Shown here one piece after another: positions 1-6,730 of a DNA stretch of 36,476 nucleotides; position 1 is the stretch's first letter, and each line of letters begins with the position of its first letter. Made by a program: the position numbers and the translations under genes. A model generated the notes under the pieces. That model made no database searches and was not told the DNA's origin. It saw only the letters and a program-made list of their open reading frames with translations. The stretch is from Candidatus Methanoperedens sp. (GTDB lineage Archaea > Halobacteriota > Methanosarcinia > Methanosarcinales > Methanoperedenaceae), in NCBI GenBank assembly GCA_026552855.1, contig JAPMTX010000158.1, forward strand, positions 1 to 36,476, read 5' to 3'.

Positions 1-379
1 TTCGCTCGATACCGCCGTCCGTGTACTTTATGCTGGAGAAGATTGTCTTGCGCCCCGGTTCGTTCGCGCGTATTATGTATGTTTGCGGCATTGCCTGCTT
101 TGGCGCAAGCGTTCCGTTCCATACATTCATATTTCCTGTTGCATCCCGTACGCCTGAGATAGGGTTCGTCGCAGATACTCCTGATGGGAGGACTGCCACA
201 ATACTTACCTCAGTAGGTATAGCGCCGGAGTTGGTCAGGGAGAGAGTGACCGTTACATCCTCTCCCACCTCTACCTTCTCTTTGCTCACGCCCTGGTTTA
301 CCGTGATCTCTACCTGCGCAGCGGCGTTTGCCGCGAGCGCGAGTATGAGCACACAGATTATTGCGTTTCTGGGTTTCAT
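1..379 (-). CDS. Secreted DUF11/CARDB-like protein, N-terminal part (3' end outside window)
   Basis: The reading frame starts at ATG 379 on the minus strand and is still open at base 1, so about 126 residues are visible. Residues 1-22 (MKPRNAIICVLILALAANAA then AQ) form a typical Sec signal peptide. The following residues have the beta-sandwich pattern of DUF11/CARDB-type repeats: VEITVNQ near the start, then VEVGEDVTVTLSLTNSGAIP, then a VLPSGV segment. Such domains are found in archaeal surface and S-layer-associated proteins. The start is supported by a ribosome binding site (GGAGTGAT, 10 bases upstream) and a TATA box (ATATAAA, about 443-449). A plus-strand frame covering the same bases has no signal peptide logic and is its shadow. 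Function beyond 'extracellular, adhesion-type fold' cannot be stated. Confidence 0.72.
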   Translation of the reverse strand, partial: MKPRNAIICVLILALAANAAAQVEITVNQGVSKEKVEVGEDVTVTLSLTNSGAIPTEVSIVAVLPSGVSATNPISGVRDATGNMNVWNGTLAPKQAMPQTYIIRANEPGRKTIFSSIKYTDGGIER

Positions 380-456
380 GGCTTTTTATCACTCCGTTTT
401 AACAACTTGATGCTATAAATGCTTTTTTTCTACATAAACACCTTTATATGGCGTGT

Positions 457-481
457 ATATCTACACAAACGATGTAGATAT
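457..481. promoter_or_regulatory. 9-bp inverted repeat, probable regulator site of the secreted protein gene
   Basis: ATATCTACA (457-465) and TGTAGATAT (473-481) are perfect inverted repeats with a 7-base spacer. They lie just upstream of the TATA box (443-449, minus strand) of the secreted protein gene, where an archaeal activator or repressor would bind. No run of T follows, so a terminator is unlikely. The regulator is unknown. Confidence 0.5.
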
Positions 482-776
482 CGGGTAGGTATCATGTAGG
501 AGGCTTTTTAATCATTCGTGTAATCTGGCTATGTCCTGTGGCGCATATCAGCAGAGTTCGTATCGAGTTCGTTTCAGTTCGTTGTTTACATGAAACTCTG
601 CTTGCATTACTGAGCAATCGCGGCTTGTCTTCAGATATTATTATTGTAGTCCGTTATTCGGAAAACAGTATAAACTTATCGTTATAATCTCTAAAATACT
701 GTTAACCAGAGATACCATCCGCTAATTCCAATTTCTGAATTGCATGTTTTCTTTAAGAGCTATAAATCAGCCGATA
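482..776. other. Non-coding stretch without recognisable gene
   Basis: About 300 bases between the inverted repeat and the GACAGGAT hairpin repeat. It is AT-rich, has stops in all frames at short spacing, and contains no tRNA or clear hairpin. I see nothing more in it than likely upstream DNA of the left gene. Confidence 0.5.
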
Positions 777-843
777 GACAGGATTAACAGGATTGACAGG
801 ATAAATTTTTACATTTCAATCCCGTTAATCCTGTTATCCTGTC
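777..843. repeat. GACAGGAT/ATCCTGTC inverted repeat element
   Basis: The left arm (777-802) is built from GACAGGAT, AACAGGAT and GACAGGAT units. The right arm (818-843) is nearly its reverse complement (AATCCCGTT, AATCCTGTT, ATCCTGTC). The arms are about 26 bases with a T-rich loop of 15 bases. Elements of this look recur as dispersed hairpin repeats in many prokaryotic genomes. Its right edge abuts the antitoxin remnant at 856, which has lost its start codon there. Confidence 0.6.
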
Positions 844-855
844 AAATTAGCGACG

Positions 856-1074
856 GTCTCCCAGACAATAGAAGCAGTATATGAGGACAATGTATTAAAG
901 CCCATCAAGCCGATAAAAGGTATCATGGAACATGAGAACATTGTAGTAACAATCCGCCAGAGTCTTGTAAAGAAAGGTCTGAGAGAAATAGCCGGAACCT
1001 TAACGCATGAAGAGGCAGAGGAAATGCAGGAACTCATAGAAGGGGAATTTGAAAAGATTGAAGGCGACGGGTAG
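856..1074 (+). pseudogene. DUF104 (AF2212-like) antitoxin, start codon lost
   Basis: From base 856 the plus strand encodes VSQTIEAVYEDNVLKPIKPI and then about 50 more residues rich in Glu and Lys, ending at TAG 1072-1074. The TIEAVYEDNVLKP segment is the N-terminal signature of DUF104, the AF2212-type antitoxin of archaeal VapBC-like pairs. The frame upstream has no ATG, GTG or TTG before the stop at 826-828; instead it runs into the GACAGGAT hairpin repeat. The length (about 72 residues) and C-terminus look intact, so only the 5' end is damaged. It is followed without gap by a PIN toxin stub, as expected for this family. Use of a very unusual start codon is the only way it could be live. Confidence 0.65.
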
Positions 1075-1147
1075 GATTGCTGTAGAAACAAATACTGTGA
1101 TTGCATATCGGTATAAGCGGAATAAAGCATTTTCCTTGCATCAATAA
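1073..1147 (+). pseudogene. VapC-like PIN toxin, N-terminal stub
   Basis: The frame overlapping the end of the antitoxin reads GRIAVETNTVIAYRYKRN and stops at TAA 1145-1147 after about 24 residues. The hydrophobic-x-ETNTVIAY pattern matches the first strand of PIN-domain nucleases (usually VDTNVLIAY, with the first catalytic Asp). Here the Asp is Glu, and the rest of the domain (about 100 residues) is missing. Position directly behind a DUF104 antitoxin supports the call. The remainder has been replaced by the next gene, which starts 18 bases on. The match is short, so confidence is moderate. Confidence 0.5.
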
Positions 1148-1164
1148 AGTAACTTATTTACATA

Positions 1165-2292
1165 GTGGTATCATTCATAGGAACTGCTGTGGACATCCCA
1201 AAATATTCAGATTGGAAGAAAAACGCCCCAAAAGAATTAGAAATAGATACGGAGAGCTTCAAAGCTTTATTCAGTAAAAGGGATGGAAGGACTCCAAACG
1301 AACAGATGCATAATTTCCTGAAGGCGTATGCAATAGCGGTTAACAGGTTCGCCATCTTACAGCAGGATGAGGATAAGAAGCGCTTCCCCCATCTGGACGA
1401 GGTAGCAAAAATAATCCCGGAGGTCAACGCCAGCGTACAGGGAGAAGTGGTTTACAACCTCAAAAGGAGATTCATACAAAATACAGAATTCTTTGAAGAA
1501 AGAACTTTTGGAACAAAAGGAGTCTATCTATTACCAAAAGCACTGAGATTCAGAGATAAGGAGTGTAAATACTCCGATCTAATTTTCGATTTTGATAACG
1601 GCGCTGTTATCCTTCCTGAACTGAAACCACTACCATCGCCGGAAAAATCCCCTGAGCCTCTAAAAGAGATATCGCCGGAAGAACAAACAGCAGGTGAGAG
1701 AACCAGCGGCGATGCTGAGAAAAAGAGCAAAGAACAGAAAACCTCTGAAAGCCTTTCAGCGATCGAGGGCGCGGCTGGGAAGTCCTCACTTATGATTAAG
1801 TCAGTTTTAATCCTGGGTATTATCATAGCGGCTGTCATCACTCTTGCGTATCTTCTTTCCACGCCGCCTGATAAACCGATGTTGAGAGATGTTACTTACA
1901 GGTTTTACGATTCAAATGATGCGGGCGGCGATTTTCTCATGTTCGAGCTATCAAATCCAAGCGGGATACCAATAAACTCAACGGTAGTTCTCCCTCCGAA
2001 AGTAGTAAGCGATATAATCGTTGAAAAAGGTCCTGTTTCAATAAATCAATCCGGTAGCACTATTATCCGCCTGAACACAGATAAAGATGCCAGGGTCAAA
2101 ATGTACGCTCCAGCGTTCGAAAGCGTTCCACTGATAGTCACGCATTATTACACAGGTAATCCGGACGCGGTCGTAAACACGAGTAACAATAACAATCTAA
2201 CGAGAAGCGCCGAAAAATTCCAGTGGCATTTCGAATACAAGAAACCCGGTTCGATTGAAATAATGATAAAGCCCTCCTCTGAGGATTCTTAG
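1165..2292 (+). CDS. Single-pass membrane protein of unknown function
   Basis: A 375-residue protein that I do not recognise. Residues 1-150 look like a folded soluble domain rich in charged residues and aromatic pairs. Residues 151-209 form a Pro/Glu/Ser/Lys-rich, probably disordered linker. Residues 211-232 (IKSVLILGIIIAAVITLAYL) form one membrane helix. Residues 235-375 are a beta-rich domain with Asn-rich stretches (NTSNNNNLT), most likely outside the cell. The lysines before the helix suggest N-terminus in. The start is GTG 1165; there is no clear ribosome binding site, so a leaderless mRNA is possible. It sits alone, downstream of the broken toxin-antitoxin pair and convergent with the TOPRIM gene. 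A sensor or anchoring role would fit the layout but nothing proves it. Confidence 0.75.
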   Translation: MVSFIGTAVDIPKYSDWKKNAPKELEIDTESFKALFSKRDGRTPNEQMHNFLKAYAIAVNRFAILQQDEDKKRFPHLDEVAKIIPEVNASVQGEVVYNLKRRFIQNTEFFEERTFGTKGVYLLPKALRFRDKECKYSDLIFDFDNGAVILPELKPLPSPEKSPEPLKEISPEEQTAGERTSGDAEKKSKEQKTSESLSAIEGAAGKSSLMIKSVLILGIIIAAVITLAYLLSTPPDKPMLRDVTYRFYDSNDAGGDFLMFELSNPSGIPINSTVVLPPKVVSDIIVEKGPVSINQSGSTIIRLNTDKDARVKMYAPAFESVPLIVTHYYTGNPDAVVNTSNNNNLTRSAEKFQWHFEYKKPGSIEIMIKPSSEDS

Positions 2293-2294
2293 CC

Positions 2295-2714
2295 CTAAAC
2301 CCTCCCTTCCAGCTCATACCTCATCCTGTCAATATAATTATAGAGGCTCTCGATATCCTTTATCCTCTTCCTCACAAGTATGCCGATCCTTGAGCGTATA
2401 TCCGTGTTCGGCATTATCCCGTAGAACAGCAACTGGTCTATTATCTTCCGCGCCATTATGCCGCCTTTCTTATCCCAGTCGGTCAGCACTACTATCTTTT
2501 TCCCGCTCCTGGATAACTGCTCTGTGAACTCAAGCAGCGGCTGCTGGGACGCAAGCCTCATTTCGCCGTTTATCCCCAGTGAACGGAGCGATTCAACGTC
2601 CCGCCTCCCCTCGACCACTATGATCGCCCCTGCATCCGCAAGCCCCCGCAGATCCAGGATGACCTCTTCCAAGTTCTCAAGACGTTCTATGTCTTCAAGA
2701 GTTCTGGTATTCAT
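2295..2714 (-). CDS. TOPRIM domain protein (UPF0292 family)
   Basis: A 139-residue protein consisting almost entirely of one TOPRIM fold. The conserved glutamate lies in IIVVEGRRD (Glu35) and the paired aspartates in VVLTDWDKKGG (Asp79, Asp81), which bind the metal in DnaG primases, topoisomerases and RNase M5. Small stand-alone archaeal TOPRIM proteins of this size belong to UPF0292; their substrate is not established, but a role in DNA or RNA processing is assumed. The ATG at 2714 overlaps the TGA of the DUF167 gene (ATGA), so both are translated from one mRNA. Confidence 0.85.
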   Translation of the reverse strand: MNTRTLEDIERLENLEEVILDLRGLADAGAIIVVEGRRDVESLRSLGINGEMRLASQQPLLEFTEQLSRSGKKIVVLTDWDKKGGIMARKIIDQLLFYGIMPNTDIRSRIGILVRKRIKDIESLYNYIDRMRYELEGRV

Positions 2715-3010
2715 TTTTCAGTTAAAACCTTCAGGATCTCATCTGCTCTGGCTCCGATTATCTTCACCGATTTCCTGCTGTTCGCCATACCTGTGATTAT
2801 CTGGATATTTCTGGGATTAACACCGAACAGACCGGATAAAAACGATATGAGCTGGTCATTGGCTCTGCCCTTCTCCGCTCTCTCTGATAATCGGACCTCG
2901 ATGCGCCTGCGCCACGGATTGTACCCGCGCACAGCAGTCTCTTTCGCACCCGGTGAGATTTCAAGGTCAAGTGTAACACCTTCCGGGGTTTCCTTGACAG
3001 CATCTTTCAT
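2711..3010 (-). CDS. DUF167 (YggU/UPF0235) family protein
   Basis: A 99-residue protein with the DUF167 signature: a first strand with ISPGAKET, then RIEVRLSERAEKGRANDQLI and GLFGVNPRNIQIITGMANSR with a KSVKI end. Family members are small cytoplasmic proteins of unknown biochemical role. It is the first gene of a two-gene operon with the TOPRIM gene (ATGA overlap). A TATA-like TATTAATATC lies about 28 bases before ATG 3010, with no Shine-Dalgarno, so the transcript is probably leaderless. Confidence 0.88.
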   Translation of the reverse strand: MKDAVKETPEGVTLDLEISPGAKETAVRGYNPWRRRIEVRLSERAEKGRANDQLISFLSGLFGVNPRNIQIITGMANSRKSVKIIGARADEILKVLTEK

Positions 3011-3135
3011 TATTATTCTAATACGATGGGAATGATATTAATAGTATGGTTTGTACAGTTCCAATCCAGCCTCACCTCAAACCCTGCACCCAATAGACTA
3101 ATATGTACATAAAGCCGTTATAAATCTAATATAAT

Positions 3136-3960
3136 ATGATCCGCCTCGGAAAGATCGCCTTTGCTAACTGTGACTTCCCCTATTATGGCATCGAGCACGG
3201 CAGAATAGGGGCTCCCGGCATCAGCATCACACAGGCGCATCCCGTCGAACTCGCGCGCAGGCTTTTCAACGGCGAACTCGATATAAGCCCGATCTCCTCT
3301 ATCATGTACGGAAAAAGGGACGACCTTCTCATTCTTCCGGGTCTGTCTATAACGTCCAACGATTTTACCAAGAGCGTGCTGATATGCTCGAACGGTAAGG
3401 TTGACCTCTCGGATTTTGAAGGGAAAACGCTCTGTATCCCGGAGACAACAGCGAGTTCCGCCACCCTGATCAGGATTATACTGCGGCTCAAGGGCATAAA
3501 TGCGAACATAAAGCACTGCCCAGGGACAGATATCGATAAGATGTTAAAGAAAGGGGATGCTGCTCTTCTGATCGGCGACAGCGCAATCCATGCCATCGGG
3601 AAATACCGGATCATCGCTGATCTTGGCAATGAGTGGAAGAAGATAACCGGTAAAAAGATGGTCTACGCGCTGTGGGTTGTGAGGGAGGGTTTTGCAAGGC
3701 AACACCCCGATAAGGTAAAGCTCGTACTGGATGCGCTTCTTCGCTCAAAGGATTATGCTTACAGTAACATTAACGAGATTGCCAGTTTTATATCGAGCGA
3801 GAAAAAGATCGATTGCGGGTTCATGCGGGATTATCTCCATACGTTGAACTATGATTTTGATTCTGAGAGCGTTGAGAGCCTTCTTCTCTACTTTAAATAT
3901 GCGAAAGAATGCGGGATTACAGGCGATGTCAAGCTTCGGTTTTTTGAGAGCCTGGATTGA
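3136..3960 (+). CDS. mqnA: MqnA/MqnD family protein, probable chorismate dehydratase
   Basis: A 274-residue periplasmic-binding-protein-like fold. MqnA converts chorismate to 3-[(1-carboxyvinyl)oxy]benzoate, the first step of the futalosine route to menaquinone. Typical features are the N-terminal strand RLGKIAFANCDFPYYG, the ELDISPISSIMYGK loop near residues 50-60 (cf. the 'D..LISS.EY' stretch of MqnA), and the VLICS...LSDFEGKTLCIP hinge near 100-120. There is no signal peptide, as expected for a cytoplasmic enzyme. ATG 3136 lies a few bases behind TATA-like sequence, so a leaderless message is likely. No other mqn gene is adjacent, and MqnA and MqnD are related, so MqnD or an unassigned family member remains possible. 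Menaquinone use would fit the cytochrome c genes further right. Confidence 0.7.
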   Translation: MIRLGKIAFANCDFPYYGIEHGRIGAPGISITQAHPVELARRLFNGELDISPISSIMYGKRDDLLILPGLSITSNDFTKSVLICSNGKVDLSDFEGKTLCIPETTASSATLIRIILRLKGINANIKHCPGTDIDKMLKKGDAALLIGDSAIHAIGKYRIIADLGNEWKKITGKKMVYALWVVREGFARQHPDKVKLVLDALLRSKDYAYSNINEIASFISSEKKIDCGFMRDYLHTLNYDFDSESVESLLLYFKYAKECGITGDVKLRFFESLD

Positions 3961-3977
3961 GGCGACGGGAGGTACTA

Positions 3978-4370
3978 TTGGCTGACCAGCGGGTACTGCT
4001 CATACTGATTCTGGCTGTGGTATTATCCGGCTGCACGGATGAGAAACCCGAGCCTGTTGTAAACATAACGGTCAATGAGACACCGCAGCCGACCATAACT
4101 CCGGCTTTCACAGTTCCTGAGCCTTCTACGGTTTATGTCGAGATCAGAGGTTCAGAGGTTAATCCCTCTATTCTAACTGTTACCAATGGTACTACAGTGA
4201 GGTGGACGAACATGGACAGCGCCCGGCATACAATAAAGGGAAGGAATTTCAGTTCTCCTCCGTTGAACAAAAGGGATTCATGGGACTATACTTTTAACAA
4301 AAGCGGGACTTTCGAGTACAACTGCTCTATCCATCCCGCATCGGCGAAGGGGCGCATAACCGTGGGATAA
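3978..4370 (+). CDS. Cupredoxin (small blue copper) lipoprotein
   Basis: A 130-residue protein starting at TTG 3978, chosen because GGGAGGT (3967-3973) sits 4 bases upstream; an earlier in-frame TTG at 3957 lacks such a site. Residues 1-19 (MADQRVLLILILAVVLSGC) form a lipoprotein signal with lipobox LSGC, so the protein is anchored outside the membrane at Cys19. After a Thr/Pro linker comes a plastocyanin-like domain: ILTVTNGTTVRWTNMDSARH (His84), then FEYNCSIHP (Cys116, His119). These are three of the four type-1 copper ligands. The axial methionine expected at Ala121-Ala123 is missing. A role as an extracytoplasmic electron carrier is likely from the family. Confidence 0.82.
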   Translation: MADQRVLLILILAVVLSGCTDEKPEPVVNITVNETPQPTITPAFTVPEPSTVYVEIRGSEVNPSILTVTNGTTVRWTNMDSARHTIKGRNFSSPPLNKRDSWDYTFNKSGTFEYNCSIHPASAKGRITVG

Positions 4371-4426
4371 CGATCGCATTCAGGTGCGGTCATTTTACCT
4401 GGAGCCGACTGTCAGATGCCAGCATC

Positions 4427-5740
4427 CTACGAGTAGGCTTTCTCAGCATGCTGGGAAAGATCCAGTCCTACGGCTTCTTCATCGTCCCTGACCCTCAGTC
4501 CGGTAGTTGCGTCGATTATCTTTGCAAGAACAAAAGTTACCACAAATGCGTACACTGAAGTCACAACTACAGCTATTATCTGGGTTACGATCTGCCCTGC
4601 ATGGCCGTCCACAAAGCCTGAGCCTGCAGGGTTTACTAAAGCTGTTGCGAATATGCCTGCTGCGATAATCCCCCACGCTCCGCCTATGCCGTGGCACGCC
4701 CAGACATCGAGGGATTCATCGATGTTGCGCCTCATGCGGAACAGCATCGCATAATAGCTTACTACTGCTGCAATCGCACCTATTGCTACCGCTGACAGGG
4801 GCGTGACAAATCCAGAGGCTGGCGTAACTGCCGCCAGTCCGACCACTGCGCCTGTGGCTATACCAAGACCGCTTGGTTTTTTATAGTACCAGCTCAGCAG
4901 CAGCCATGTCAGCGCAGCAACGCCTCCGGCTGTATTTGTCACTACGAACGCGCTTGCTGCAATCCCGCCGCTTGATACTGCGCTCCCTGCATTGAACCCG
5001 AACCAGCCGAACCAGAGAAGCGCAGCGCCCAGTACAGTTATCGGTATGCTGTGCGGCTCCATCGGATGTTTCCCGAACCCCTTGCGCGCGCCTATCACCA
5101 GGGCTACGGCCAGGGCTGATGCTCCGGCGCTAATGTGCACGACCGCGCCCCCTGCGAAGTCGAGCACGCCCATGTTGCGAAGCCATCCTCCTGCACCCCA
5201 GACCCAGTGAGCTATTGGATCGTATACAAGAGTTGCCCATAGCAGGGAGAATACGAGGAAAGCGCTGAACTTGATGCGCTCAACGAATGCGCCTGTGATG
5301 AGCGCCACAGCGATAATGGCGAACATTGCTTGGAATATCATGAACGCCAGTGCAGGAATAGTAGAAGCATAGCTGGCATTGGGCTCCTGACCCACGCCGC
5401 TAAGCCCTGCCCACTGGAGGTTCCCGATTACGCCTCCCACGTCCGGACCGAACGCCAGGCTGTAGCCGAAAAGCACCCACTGCACGCTTATCAGTGCAAG
5501 GATGGCAAAGCTTAATATCATGGTCGAGACCGCATTTTTCTTTCTCACCATACCCCCGTAGAACATGCCAACGCCGGGAATCATGATCATAACCAGTGCC
5601 GCACTGGCAAGGACCCACGCAGTATCGGCTTTGTCGATCCCGCTTGCTTCTGCTGCGTGTGCAGCACCTGCTGATATTAGAAGTAAAATCGCTGCAAGAT
5701 AAAAACACCTAAAGTATTGTACAGATTTATTTGCATTCAT
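4427..5740 (-). CDS. amt: Ammonium transporter (Amt/MEP/Rh family)
   Basis: A 437-residue channel protein starting at ATG 5740, 7 bases after the site AGGTGG; longer in-frame starts lack a ribosome binding site. Residues 1-30 form a cleavable signal peptide as in E. coli AmtB. Eleven membrane helices can be followed. The conserved FQAMFAIIAVALITGAFVER stretch (136-155) and the pore histidines His202 (AVVHISAG) and His350 (WACHGIGGAWG) are present. Ammonium enters by electrogenic transport and is used for glutamine synthesis. Unusually there is no glnK next to it, although most amt genes are paired with this PII regulator. A GGTA-N6-TACC element lies upstream at 5757-5770, suggesting NrpR nitrogen control. 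Confidence 0.95.
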   Translation of the reverse strand: MNANKSVQYFRCFYLAAILLLISAGAAHAAEASGIDKADTAWVLASAALVMIMIPGVGMFYGGMVRKKNAVSTMILSFAILALISVQWVLFGYSLAFGPDVGGVIGNLQWAGLSGVGQEPNASYASTIPALAFMIFQAMFAIIAVALITGAFVERIKFSAFLVFSLLWATLVYDPIAHWVWGAGGWLRNMGVLDFAGGAVVHISAGASALAVALVIGARKGFGKHPMEPHSIPITVLGAALLWFGWFGFNAGSAVSSGGIAASAFVVTNTAGGVAALTWLLLSWYYKKPSGLGIATGAVVGLAAVTPASGFVTPLSAVAIGAIAAVVSYYAMLFRMRRNIDESLDVWACHGIGGAWGIIAAGIFATALVNPAGSGFVDGHAGQIVTQIIAVVVTSVYAFVVTFVLAKIIDATTGLRVRDDEEAVGLDLSQHAEKAYS

Positions 5741-5756
5741 CTTATCCACCTCTGAA

Positions 5757-5770
5757 GGTATACGGATACC
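5757..5770. promoter_or_regulatory. Candidate NrpR operator of amt
   Basis: GGTA-TACGGA-TACC is a perfect match to GGTA-N6-TACC, the operator known for the archaeal nitrogen repressor NrpR in Methanosarcina. It lies 17 bases before the amt start and about 20-25 bases downstream of the probable minus-strand TATA box (TTTAAATAT, 5787-5795), that is at the transcription start, as expected for a repressor site. A second, imperfect palindrome (ACCTAC/GTAGGGT) partly overlaps it at about 5768-5782. Confidence 0.6.
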
Positions 5771-5926
5771 TACTGTAGGGTACTGATATTTAAATTTAAC
5801 TATCGCCCTTCGATTATACCCGGGCAGTTGCACCAGGTTGCAGCCCTTCCCCTAAGATGTATCAAGAAGACAGTACACATTTTTTCTGAGATAAATATAA
5901 TAGCATGTGAAAACCGTTTATAGGCT

Positions 5927-6730
5927 ATGAAAATTGCTGTTGTTTTCGACAGCGCCGGAACACTGCTCCGCATGTACCGCGTGGCTAAAAACATAAAAAC
6001 AGGGGAATACCTGAACGAAGTGGTCTCCACCGAATTCGTCGGGAAAAAACCGTACTGCGCTATTCTTGTAATGCAGGTGGATTCGAATAAGCTCGTCAAC
6101 TGCCCGTGCGATATGCCTATCTCGGATTTCATCAGGAAATACAATATCGATATCGAGGTCGGATGCTCAAGAGCCCAGATAGATAAGGCAACTGCCGAGG
6201 CAGTGGTCGGGAATGATACGACCGCTACCATGAAAGACCTCCAGGACGTGATGGCGGCTGTTAAAAGGAAATGTAAAAATATTTTCTACATGGGCGTAGG
6301 TCTGATAATAGACGTGGAAACAAAGAGCATCCCGTACGTCATCTGCACCGGTGGGAAGGTGTACTCAAACACTCCTTATGTTATAAAGACCCTCACTGAA
6401 CGGAACGTAGGCATATACATCGCGTCAGGCGATAGCATGCGAAACCTCTCTGCGCTTGCTATGAACGTGTGCCTGCCGCTCCAGTGCGTGTTCGAAATAG
6501 CTACGCCGAAGAAAAAAGAGGAGATAGTGAAGAGCTTAAAACAGCAGTACGATAAGGTGATAATGGTTGGCGACGGTATTAACGACATACTTGCGATGCG
6601 CGCCGCGGATTTAGGGGTGCTTTCCATACAGCAGACGGGAAAATGCCCGCCCGGGCTCTGCGAGGAGGCGGATGTTGTTATTAGGGACATTAAGGAGATA
6701 ATCGGGATTATAGAAAAGAACTACTCTTAA
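5927..6730 (+). CDS. HAD-superfamily phosphatase (soluble P-type ATPase-like)
   Basis: A 267-residue cytoplasmic HAD hydrolase. Motif I is FDSAGTLL (nucleophile Asp8); motif II IASGD (165-169); motif III lysines 195-197; motif IV GDGINDILA (215-223). The GDGIND motif and arrangement are those of the phosphorylation domain of P-type ATPases, but there are no membrane helices. The residue two after the nucleophile is Ala instead of Asp or Thr, which in HAD enzymes acts as acid/base or assists phosphoryl transfer; phosphonatases also have Ala there. A Cys-rich insert (residues 59-80) separates motifs I and II. It is divergent from amt and meets the aminotransferase stop to stop with a 4-base overlap. 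Substrate unknown. Confidence 0.8.
   Translation: MKIAVVFDSAGTLLRMYRVAKNIKTGEYLNEVVSTEFVGKKPYCAILVMQVDSNKLVNCPCDMPISDFIRKYNIDIEVGCSRAQIDKATAEAVVGNDTTATMKDLQDVMAAVKRKCKNIFYMGVGLIIDVETKSIPYVICTGGKVYSNTPYVIKTLTERNVGIYIASGDSMRNLSALAMNVCLPLQCVFEIATPKKKEEIVKSLKQQYDKVIMVGDGINDILAMRAADLGVLSIQQTGKCPPGLCEEADVVIRDIKEIIGIIEKNYS

Noticed and set aside
21-410. Plus-strand frame of 129 codons at the left edge
   Set aside because: The opposite strand encodes a signal peptide, a DUF11-like domain, a ribosome binding site and a TATA box; the plus frame is its shadow.
777-843. CRISPR-like repeats from the repeated ACAGGAT units
   Set aside because: Units are 8-9 bases and contiguous, without spacers; it is a hairpin repeat. 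No CRISPR array or cas gene is seen in the window.
834-1130. Minus-strand frame of 98 codons
   Set aside because: It is antisense to the DUF104 antitoxin remnant and PIN stub and has a low-complexity Ser-rich translation.
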